Positions 43,210 through 50,770 of a DNA stretch of 64,000 nucleotides are shown here, one piece after another. The position numbers were made by a program, and so were the translations under genes. Source of the stretch: JAGQPD01 sp020426865 (GTDB taxonomy: Bacteria > Planctomycetota > Planctomycetia > Pirellulales > Pirellulaceae); assembly GCA_041399065.1 (NCBI GenBank), contig JAWKTN010000004.1, positions 248,001-312,000 on the forward strand, read 5' to 3'. The notes under the pieces are model-generated. The model was not told the origin of the DNA. It searched no databases and worked only from the letters and a program-made list of their open reading frames with translations. How positions within the stretch are numbered: the first letter of the stretch is position 1; the number at the start of each line of letters is the position of its first letter.

Positions 43210-46200
43210 ATGAAGCGACTAAATGTCAAGTTTGTTGTGACCCTTTTGGCAAGTTTTTTCGTGGCCATGGTGGCGATTTGGGGGTTGCACAAATTCCAGG
43301 TCAATCGGAGTGCCGATTCCTTGCGTGAGCGAGCGGACATCGCACGTGACGAAGGGCGCTTGATCGACGCGGTAAAGCTGCGGTCGCAGTACATTTCGCA
43401 TCGCAGGACGGACTATGGCGAGCTGATCAAGTTGGCTGAGGATGCCAAGGCATCGTTTGAGAACAGTTTGCGTGAGGGGCGAGTCCCATCGACGGCAGAG
43501 TATCAGATGGTGTATTCGGCGTTGGAGCGGGCGACGCGCGAAAACCCCGACGACCGCGGAATTCGCGAGAAGGCGGTGGGGTTCTTTATCGCGGTTGGAA
43601 GATTCGCAGACGCTGTTGACCACCTGAATCAGTTGATCGACAAGTTTCCTGAAGATCCCGATCCGGCGTGGTTGTCGCAAAAGGCCGTCTGTCTTTACCA
43701 GACCGGGAAAACCGAAGAAGCGCTTGATTTGCTGTCGAAACTTGTGGGATACGAGCAGTTGGAAGCGACGTTTGACCGTGCAGCAGCGACGCAACCGGAG
43801 AACGTCGATGCGTATAATTTGCTCGCCACGATCTACCGCCTGAAGTACAACGATGACGAGACGGCCGAACGAATCGTCAACGAGATGGTTGCGGCCAACC
43901 CGGACAACTACGAATCGTATCTTCGTCGAACCTGGTTTTACCAGGAGCTTCCCGATCAAGAGACGGTATTGCCCAAGGCGATGGCCGATATCGAACGTGC
44001 GTTGGAATTGGCGTCGGACAACTTGTCGGTAATGTTGACAGCGGCCAGTTTGAAGACGGACGCCAAGGATTTCGCAGCGGCTCGCGCGTTGCTTGAGCGA
44101 TGCCGTGACGAGTATCCCGACGAGGAGCGCGTCTATCAATCGCTGCACCGTTGGGCGATCCAGCAGAACAACGTGGAAGAGTCCGTCAAATTCGTCAATG
44201 AAGGGTTGGAAAAGCACCCAGACAGCATCATGTTGCTTTGGGTCAAGGTCAATTTACAGATCGATGCTGGTGATTTCATTGCGGCCGAGAAGACGCTGGC
44301 GACGATCCGCGATTTGAAGGGCCGCAGTTCATTCGCTGGCTTGAACCGTCGTTCGCTGGTCACGTTCATGCAGGCGCGCATCGATCAGGGACGAAAGCAG
44401 TTTGCTGACGCGGCGAAAAAATTTGAGGAAGTTCGACCGGACGTTGCCAACGGCAATAGTGAATGGCTCGACGGACTCGACCAAAGTCTCGCACGGTGTT
44501 ATGGAGAATTGCATAAGCCCGACGAACAGATGCGCGTCCTGAAGACTTTTCTGGAGCGAAATCCAGACAATCTCAACGCGCGGTGGGAACTGTTCAATGC
44601 CTTGGATGCTTTGGGCCAAAGGGCCAAAGTCCGTCAATCTTACGACCAGTTGTGCGAAGACTTGGACAGCAATCCCGGACTTGTGGTTTCCTTGGACAAG
44701 CTGCCGATTTATTTGAAGTTGGAGATCGACAAGCAGCAGGAGCGGGCCGACGACGAGCGGGATTGGCGTCGGGCCGAGTCGATTGTCAAGCGCATCGTCG
44801 ATGACGAACGCGTATTGGCCAAGGCGAAAGTCGAGTACCACGCGATGCTTCTTGACGCTCAAGGCAAGGGGGAGCTGGCCAAGAAGTTGCGCGATCAATT
44901 CTACAGTGATCAACCGATCGATCCGCTTACCGACTTGGTCCGCCGACTGGACAAGTTGCCTCCCGCGGAAGGACTCAAGGAGGTTGACAAGACACAGGGC
45001 GAGATGGGCGACCACGCCGCTTTGCGGCTGATCCGCGCGAGGCTGCGATTGCGGGGAGATCGTGAGCACGCCAAGGAGATCTTGTTAAGTGCAGAAGAGA
45101 ACCTGGAGGGTTTGCCGGCGGAGCAGCGAGCGCCGTTTTTGCAGCAGTTGGGACCGTTGTATTTGAGTGTGGCGGAGTTTCGGGAAGCATTGCGCGTATT
45201 CAAGCAAGCGGCCACGATCGATCCCACGGACGAAGAAGCACGCATCATCTGGTTCGACCTGGCCCAGCAGTTGGGCGACGAACGTGAGATGGACGAGGTG
45301 ATGGAGTTGATCGGACAGAACAATGGCAAGGATAGTGCCGAGTACAAATGGACTCAGGCGATGCGTGTGATCTGGATGGTGCAGAATGAGAGGACGGATA
45401 TTAGTCAGTTGCAGAAGGCACAGGCGCTGCTGGAGGATGCCCGGGGGCGCCGGGAGAATTGGTACGTGATTTCCCAGACGGAAGCGAAGATTCATTTGCT
45501 GCGTAACCAGATTGATCGGGCCATTAATTCCTTGAAGGAAACGTTGGAAAAAGGCCCGCCCCGCGGTGTGGTCGTCCGGGAATTGGCACGCTTGCTCTAC
45601 GGTGAAGGCCGCAAGGAAGAAGCGTACACCTACGTTAAGCGGTTGGATGAAGCGGAGTGGGGCTCCCTGGAACGTCGAATTGCCTTTGAGATGCAAGCCA
45701 GAAGTGGTGTGGCGCCGAGCGAGCTACCGGTCGATGAGAGTTCCACCGATCCGGCCGATCACTTGTGGGCCGGGCAGGTTTTGGCCGAGGTTGGCAAGCT
45801 GGAAGAAGCCGAGAAAGAGATGCGCCGGGCAGCCGAACTTGGCCCCAGCTCACCGATGGTTTGGAAACAACTGGTCCGATTGCTCGTTGTACGCAAGAAA
45901 ATGGTGGACGCAGAGATGGCGGTTCGCCGCGCTCAACTGATGCTGCCAGAATACGAATTGCCGATGACCATGGGCGACTGCTACGCAATGCTCAATCAAG
46001 CCGGATTGGCACAGCACCACTACATGATGGCGCTGGAGCAGCATCCGAACGACGTGAATGTCCTCAAGTCACTGGCTGCATTATATATGGCTCTGGGCAA
46101 TGAACCCGCAGCCCGGGGGATGCTGGATCGCATCATTGGCCAAGAGAAACCTCATGCCGCCGATGCTAATCCCACAGTCACCTGGGCACGTCGCGTGAAG

Positions 46201-47541
46201 GCACAAATGTTGGCCGGTACTGAGGTCTATGAAGACTTCACCAAGGCGCTGAGGTTGATCGAAGAGAATTCACCGAATCGTGATTCCATGTCGATCGCCG
46301 ATTCTGTGTTATGGGCGAAGTTGTCACTCGCTCGACCAGAAATGTCGTCACGTAATGAGGCACTGCGATTGTTGGAAGCGACCGCCAAACGCCGGGAACT
46401 TACCTCCGAAGAAAACCTCCTGCTGGCCTCGCTGTATGAACAAGTCGGGCGTTGGCCTGAATGTCAAAGCCTCATGGTCGACATTCTCGCAGATCGCCCG
46501 AATGATACCAATTTGCTACAGCCTTGGATTTCTTGGCTGCTCAAGCACAAGGATTTCGGACAGGCCAAACAGTGGTTGCGAAACCTCGACGGGCGTTCCA
46601 CCTTTGCCATCGAAGTCTCTTCGGAATTGGACGTCCGTGAAAAACGGACCAGCGATTTTCTCAAAACCATGCAGGGACTGCTCGCCAAATCTGACGATCC
46701 CAATTTCGTTGCCCAAACAGCCTACTTCGCCGACCTGACCGACCGACTCGCTAAGTACGACCCGTCGCTCAAGAAAACGGCAGAGAAACTGTGGCGGGCC
46801 CACGTGCAAAAAAATCCCGATTCCCGTCCGTCTCTTGCCGCCTTCCTGGGTACCACCGGCGACAAGGCCAAGGCGGAAGAAGGGCTAAAAATCCTGCAGT
46901 CACTGAACAAGGACAAGATTGATCCGCGCTATACAGCAATCGGATTGGCAATCCTGCGACGTTCCAACCATGCGATTGCCGCCGATTCCCCCGAGTTCAA
47001 AATGGTCGGCCAGTGGGTAAAAAATGCTCTCGACAACGCCCCGAATTCCAAATCCGCGATCATGCACATGGCCGAATACCAGGACCTGTCCGGGAATTTT
47101 GCCGAAGTTGAGATGCTGTACCGTAAATACCTCAATATGCCTGATATTTCGCCACAGCAGCGAGCCATGGTGTCGAATAACTTGGCTTATGCGATGGCGT
47201 TGGAAGGTAACAGCAAAGAATCTTTGACCCTGATCGAATACGCCATCTCCGTCCTCGGACCCCGTGCCGACCTGCTCGATACGCGCGCCATTATTCATCT
47301 CGTGAAAGAGGACCCGCGCGCCGCCATCGAGGATCTCGAAGTTGCTATCATTGACAGCGGCGGTTCATCGCTGGAATTGTTCCATCTGGCCGTGGCAAAG
47401 CTCATGGCCAACGATGAAGACGGTTCCCGAGAAGCACTGCAAAATGCTCAAGAAGTCGGTCTGGACGTAAGGCAGCTCAATAAGCTAGAACAAAGCCAGT
47501 ACCAGAATCTCGTGCAGAAGCTGCGAATCAAAAACTCGTAA
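43210..47541 (+). CDS. Very large membrane-anchored TPR protein
   Basis: A 1,443-residue protein starting at ATG 43210 with AGAGAAG upstream. One signal-anchor helix lies at about residues 8-24 (FVVTLLASFFVAMVAIW). The rest is helical with many tetratricopeptide repeats (for example AVCLYQTGKTEEALDLLSKL, GDCYAMLNQAGLAQHHYMMA, YAMALEGNSKESLTLIEYAI). TPR arrays are protein-protein scaffolds. The position opposite a Wza-like exporter recalls the PEP-CTERM/PrsT-type TPR proteins that accompany polysaccharide export, but no EpsH/exosortase is here. The downstream small gene and cysteine desulfurase are on the same strand. Confidence 0.85.
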   Translation: MKRLNVKFVVTLLASFFVAMVAIWGLHKFQVNRSADSLRERADIARDEGRLIDAVKLRSQYISHRRTDYGELIKLAEDAKASFENSLREGRVPSTAEYQMVYSALERATRENPDDRGIREKAVGFFIAVGRFADAVDHLNQLIDKFPEDPDPAWLSQKAVCLYQTGKTEEALDLLSKLVGYEQLEATFDRAAATQPENVDAYNLLATIYRLKYNDDETAERIVNEMVAANPDNYESYLRRTWFYQELPDQETVLPKAMADIERALELASDNLSVMLTAASLKTDAKDFAAARALLERCRDEYPDEERVYQSLHRWAIQQNNVEESVKFVNEGLEKHPDSIMLLWVKVNLQIDAGDFIAAEKTLATIRDLKGRSSFAGLNRRSLVTFMQARIDQGRKQFADAAKKFEEVRPDVANGNSEWLDGLDQSLARCYGELHKPDEQMRVLKTFLERNPDNLNARWELFNALDALGQRAKVRQSYDQLCEDLDSNPGLVVSLDKLPIYLKLEIDKQQERADDERDWRRAESIVKRIVDDERVLAKAKVEYHAMLLDAQGKGELAKKLRDQFYSDQPIDPLTDLVRRLDKLPPAEGLKEVDKTQGEMGDHAALRLIRARLRLRGDREHAKEILLSAEENLEGLPAEQRAPFLQQLGPLYLSVAEFREALRVFKQAATIDPTDEEARIIWFDLAQQLGDEREMDEVMELIGQNNGKDSAEYKWTQAMRVIWMVQNERTDISQLQKAQALLEDARGRRENWYVISQTEAKIHLLRNQIDRAINSLKETLEKGPPRGVVVRELARLLYGEGRKEEAYTYVKRLDEAEWGSLERRIAFEMQARSGVAPSELPVDESSTDPADHLWAGQVLAEVGKLEEAEKEMRRAAELGPSSPMVWKQLVRLLVVRKKMVDAEMAVRRAQLMLPEYELPMTMGDCYAMLNQAGLAQHHYMMALEQHPNDVNVLKSLAALYMALGNEPAARGMLDRIIGQEKPHAADANPTVTWARRVKAQMLAGTEVYEDFTKALRLIEENSPNRDSMSIADSVLWAKLSLARPEMSSRNEALRLLEATAKRRELTSEENLLLASLYEQVGRWPECQSLMVDILADRPNDTNLLQPWISWLLKHKDFGQAKQWLRNLDGRSTFAIEVSSELDVREKRTSDFLKTMQGLLAKSDDPNFVAQTAYFADLTDRLAKYDPSLKKTAEKLWRAHVQKNPDSRPSLAAFLGTTGDKAKAEEGLKILQSLNKDKIDPRYTAIGLAILRRSNHAIAADSPEFKMVGQWVKNALDNAPNSKSAIMHMAEYQDLSGNFAEVEMLYRKYLNMPDISPQQRAMVSNNLAYAMALEGNSKESLTLIEYAISVLGPRADLLDTRAIIHLVKEDPRAAIEDLEVAIIDSGGSSLELFHLAVAKLMANDEDGSREALQNAQEVGLDVRQLNKLEQSQYQNLVQKLRIKNS

Positions 47542-47549
47542 CATTGTTC

Positions 47550-47580
47550 GGCTTGCCTGCCACACGTTTCAGGGCAAGCC
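47550..47580 (+). promoter_or_regulatory. Hairpin between the TPR gene and the downstream small gene
   Basis: The 8-bp arms GGCTTGCC (47550-47557) and GGCAAGCC (47573-47580) can pair over a 15-base loop. No T-run follows, so it may be a weak terminator or attenuator rather than a strong one. Confidence 0.4.
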
Positions 47581-47608
47581 TTCCGGTTCCTTTGGAAGGT
47601 CAACGGTC

Positions 47609-47917
47609 ATGGATGTTCCCGCTATTTGGAATGACTTCTTTCAACGCTGGCCTGAAAAACTCAACCGCCGCGGAGTGGTTGTGACAACCTATGGCGAACA
47701 GATCGCATTTAATGATTTTCTGCGACATGAACACGCGATCCTCCTGGAACGCCAAGCGCCGGATTCGATGGGGGGACGCAAGGTAGTCCTCCCCTTCCAT
47801 AAAATTGACTGCGTCAAAATTACCGATCCCGTCGATTCGACGATCTTCAAGTCCGCGGGCTTCATCCCACTGGCCAAAACTGCTCCAGGCAGTGCCAGTC
47901 GACCCGTTGCTACCTGA
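47609..47917 (+). CDS. Conserved hypothetical protein, 102 residues
   Basis: A 102-residue soluble protein of unrecognised family, starting after GGAAGG. The sequence is ordered: PAIWNDFFQRWPEKLNRRGV, IAFNDFLRHEHAILLERQAP, then GRKVVLPFHKIDCVKITDPV and a hydrophilic tail. It reads as a compact alpha/beta domain with no signal peptide. It lies between the large TPR gene and the cysteine desulfurase (15 bp before the latter's start), so it may be co-translated with the desulfurase. Confidence 0.7.
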   Translation: MDVPAIWNDFFQRWPEKLNRRGVVVTTYGEQIAFNDFLRHEHAILLERQAPDSMGGRKVVLPFHKIDCVKITDPVDSTIFKSAGFIPLAKTAPGSASRPVAT

Positions 47918-47932
47918 TCACCTGGGGATCGC

Positions 47933-49066
47933 GTGCGCAATATCTACCTCGATTACAATGCGACGACCCCCATAGCTCCCAGTGTCTTGGAGGCGACTCT
48001 GCCGTTCCTCCAGGAACATTTTGGTAATCCTTCCAGCAGCCATTCTGTGGGACGGGCGGCAGTGCAAGCCGTCCGCGACGCAAGGGAAAAAGTTGCCGTC
48101 GCGATTGGTGCCGAACCCGAAGAAATCGTGTTTACGTCCGGTGGTACCGAAAGCAACAATCTCGCTCTGCTTGGCATTTTTGGAACACGCACCGAAACGC
48201 CAGGACACCTGATTGTATCAAAGTTCGAACACCCCGCTGTTTGTGAACCCGCCGCTCATCTGGCCCACCTCGGGCACTCCGTGTCGGTTATCCCCTGTGA
48301 CGTTCACGGTGTTGTCGACCCGGTCGACGTCGCCGAGGCAATCCGAGACGACACGCGATTGGTAAGCGTTATGCACGCCAACAACGAAATCGGAACGCTT
48401 CAGCCCATCGACGAGATCGCGCGCATCTGTCGCAAACATGGTGTTCTGTTCCATACGGACGCCGCACAATCGATCGGTAAGGTTCCCGTTCGAGTCGATC
48501 ACGCACCGATAGATATGATGACGATTGCCGGTCATAAATGCTATGCGCCTAAAGGCATCGGCGCTCTGTTCGTTCGGCATGGTACGCCGCTACATCGGGT
48601 GACTTTCGGCGCAGGGCACGAACGAGGATTGCGACCTGGAACCGAAAACGTTCCCTACATCGTCGCGCTAGGAAAGGCGTGCGAATTGGTTGCCAATGGC
48701 ACACAAGAAGAAAGTCGACGCATGGAAACGCTGCGAGATCACTTGCAGCATTCCCTCCTCGCCGCGATCGACGGTCTATCCGTCAACGGTCAACTCGCGC
48801 CGAGACTTCCGAATACCCTAAGTGCCAATTTCCCCCGCGTCGCGGGACATCTGCTCCTGTCGAGAATTCCGCAACTGGCCGCATCAACGGGAGCGGCATG
48901 CCATAGCGGAGCCGCTCATCTGTCGAACACGCTGGCCGCCATCGGGCTCTCCCCCGAAATCGCTAACGGTACCGTCCGCTTGAGCCTTGGTTGGCAAACT
49001 TCACGCGACGATGTCGATCGCGCAGCCGAATTGCTCGTGGGTGCTTGGGAACAACTCGCGAAATAA
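47933..49066 (+). CDS. Cysteine desulfurase (NifS/IscS-like)
   Basis: A 377-residue PLP enzyme. It opens with NIYLDYNATTPIAPSVLEAT and includes FTSGGTESNNLALLGIF, HTDAAQSIGKVPV, the PLP lysine in IAGHKCYAPKGIGALFV near residue 202, and the active-site cysteine in AASTGAACHSGAAHLS near 325. Cysteine desulfurases take sulfur from cysteine for Fe-S clusters or tRNA thiolation. The start is GTG 47933 with GGGGA upstream. No iscU/sufU or thiouridylase neighbour is present, so the sulfur acceptor is unknown. The previous small gene ends 15 bp upstream. Confidence 0.9.
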   Translation: MRNIYLDYNATTPIAPSVLEATLPFLQEHFGNPSSSHSVGRAAVQAVRDAREKVAVAIGAEPEEIVFTSGGTESNNLALLGIFGTRTETPGHLIVSKFEHPAVCEPAAHLAHLGHSVSVIPCDVHGVVDPVDVAEAIRDDTRLVSVMHANNEIGTLQPIDEIARICRKHGVLFHTDAAQSIGKVPVRVDHAPIDMMTIAGHKCYAPKGIGALFVRHGTPLHRVTFGAGHERGLRPGTENVPYIVALGKACELVANGTQEESRRMETLRDHLQHSLLAAIDGLSVNGQLAPRLPNTLSANFPRVAGHLLLSRIPQLAASTGAACHSGAAHLSNTLAAIGLSPEIANGTVRLSLGWQTSRDDVDRAAELLVGAWEQLAK

Positions 49067-49076
49067 CGGTGAACTC

Positions 49077-49418
49077 CTAGCCGTGGTGACCCTGCAACAT
49101 GTGCGCACGAGCCATCGCGTCTTCCGCCAACCGAATGTATTGCATGTTCTGCGTCCCCTGCCAGGCTCGCTGGTACGTGACACTAAGCGCCGTGAAGTTG
49201 AATGCATCGCTGGGGTCCAATTGGCACGCCTCCTGCCCATGCCGGACGGCGTCCTCGTGCTGACCGACTTGCCCATAGAGCACTGCCAACGCCAGGTGGG
49301 ACATCACATGCCCTGCATCGTCCCTTAAGATCTCCTCAAGCTTGGAAATCGCCTCTTCACGTTTCCCCTCGCTCTTCAGTTGTTCCGCTTCACGGTATTT
49401 CACATCAGAGTCGGACAT
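49077..49418 (-). CDS. Small TPR-repeat protein
   Basis: A 113-residue protein starting at ATG 49418 after GGGGGAG. It has two to three tetratricopeptide-like helical hairpins: REAEQLKSEGKREEAISKLE, SHLALAVLYGQVGQHEDAVR, and FTALSVTYQRAWQGTQNMQY followed by AEDAMARAHMLQG. No signal peptide. It is likely a cytoplasmic adaptor. It is convergent with the cysteine desulfurase (10 bp apart) and divergent from lpxA. Confidence 0.78.
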   Translation of the reverse strand: MSDSDVKYREAEQLKSEGKREEAISKLEEILRDDAGHVMSHLALAVLYGQVGQHEDAVRHGQEACQLDPSDAFNFTALSVTYQRAWQGTQNMQYIRLAEDAMARAHMLQGHHG

Positions 49419-49736
49419 CGATTCTCCCCCTTCTCGACATGGTGTGGTCATCCATTTCTGCTGATCTATTATCTTCTGCTGATCTAGTGCTTTTGGTTAG
49501 TCGAAGCATCATGTCACCGGTGGGCCCGGCCAGGATGCTCCCGCCCCGTCCCAAACCAGACCCATTGTAGCGAAAATCGATCCGCTTTGTGGCTGCTAGC
49601 AGACGGCAATTGCCCGAATCATTCGATTCAATTCCAACAACTGTCAAAACCGATAATCGGATGAAGGGGCCGAGGCGCGCACTTGCTATGGTTGTACGTA
49701 ACACGTCGTAGCCTACTTATTCACGGAGGAACGGTA
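49419..49736. other. Intergenic region upstream of lpxA
   Basis: About 320 bp between divergent genes. It has no repeats or convincing promoter. A CACGGAGG just before the lpxA start is its ribosome-binding site. Confidence 0.4.
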
Positions 49737-50642
49737 GTGTTCCAAATTCATCCGTCTGCGGTTGTCGATTCCAAAGCGCAACTAGGTAACGACGTTTGCA
49801 TCGGTCCGTTTTGTTGGATCGAAGCGGATGTCGTCATCGGCGACGGCTGTCAACTTTCCAGCCGCGTCGTGATCCGTCACGGAACGACTCTTGGTTCATG
49901 CAATCGGATTGCCGACGGGGCCGTATTGGGCGGTGAACCGCAACATGCGCGTGCGACGCCCGAGCAGGGACGGTTGCGGATTGGCCGCGGCAATACGATT
50001 CGCGAACATGCGACGCTCCATCGGGCATTGCAGCGTGGCTCGACCACCGTTGTTGGTGACGAAAACCTGATCATGGTTAACGCTCACGTGGGACACGACT
50101 GCGTTGTTGGCAACAACACGATCATTGTGAATAACGTGATGTTGGGCGGACACGTACAGATTGAAGATCGGGCTTACGTATCTGGCGGTGTTGGGGTCCA
50201 TCAGTTTTGCCGAATTGGCGCCTACGCGATGGTTGGGGGCCCCATTCGGATTGTTCAGGACGTTCCCCCATTCGTCACGGTTGACGGCAAGTCCGGGCGC
50301 GTGGTCGGGATCAATACAGTTGGGCTGCGCCGTGGCGGCTTTAATTCGGAGGAAATCTTCGAGATCAAACGAGCCTATCGCGCCGTGTATCGAAGTGGTT
50401 TACGGTGGGTTGAGGTGTTGGACGTCTTAGGACGTGAATTCTCCACCGGTCCTGCGGCGCGTTTCTACCAATTCATGTCGCAGGGGAATCGCGGGTTTGT
50501 TCAGGAGCGGCGTCAACCCAAGAGCGCGACAATTCGGCTATACCGTCCCGAGGACGACGATAGTTCTGCAAATCAGGTTAACGACGGTGCGGCAAGCGAA
50601 CGGGACCACGCCTCGGAGTCACGCGATCGCTGGGCGGCATGA
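49737..50642 (+). CDS. lpxA: Acyl-ACP--UDP-N-acetylglucosamine O-acyltransferase
   Basis: A 301-residue left-handed beta-helix acyltransferase. FQIHPSAVVDSKAQLGNDVC starts the hexapeptide repeats, and the catalytic histidine lies in IMVNAHVGHDCVVGNNTIIV near residue 122. The LpxA C-terminal helices follow, with NTVGLRRGGFNSEEIFEIKR near 200. It attaches the first 3-hydroxyacyl chain in lipid A synthesis, indicating an LPS-bearing outer membrane. GTG 49737 is the start, after GGAGG. It runs about 40 residues longer than E. coli LpxA, ending in a hydrophilic tail. A shared terminator separates it from the convergent ppdK gene. Confidence 0.92.
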   Translation: MFQIHPSAVVDSKAQLGNDVCIGPFCWIEADVVIGDGCQLSSRVVIRHGTTLGSCNRIADGAVLGGEPQHARATPEQGRLRIGRGNTIREHATLHRALQRGSTTVVGDENLIMVNAHVGHDCVVGNNTIIVNNVMLGGHVQIEDRAYVSGGVGVHQFCRIGAYAMVGGPIRIVQDVPPFVTVDGKSGRVVGINTVGLRRGGFNSEEIFEIKRAYRAVYRSGLRWVEVLDVLGREFSTGPAARFYQFMSQGNRGFVQERRQPKSATIRLYRPEDDDSSANQVNDGAASERDHASESRDRWAA

Positions 50643-50686
50643 TCAGGCCGGACGCTACGTACACGCGTTTGCCGGGGGCAGAAACA

Positions 50687-50724
50687 GGAAACGCCCAGCG
50701 AACTTGCGTCCGCTGGGCGTTTCC
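50687..50724. terminator. Bidirectional hairpin between lpxA and ppdK
   Basis: A perfect 14-bp stem (GGAAACGCCCAGCG / CGCTGGGCGTTTCC) with a 10-base loop lies between the convergent lpxA and ppdK stops. T-rich tails are short, so it would be a modest but symmetric terminator. Confidence 0.7.
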
Positions 50725-50770
50725 AACGATCGATCGTTGCGTGGCCTCTGAGTTTCCGCCGGTTGGCGGA

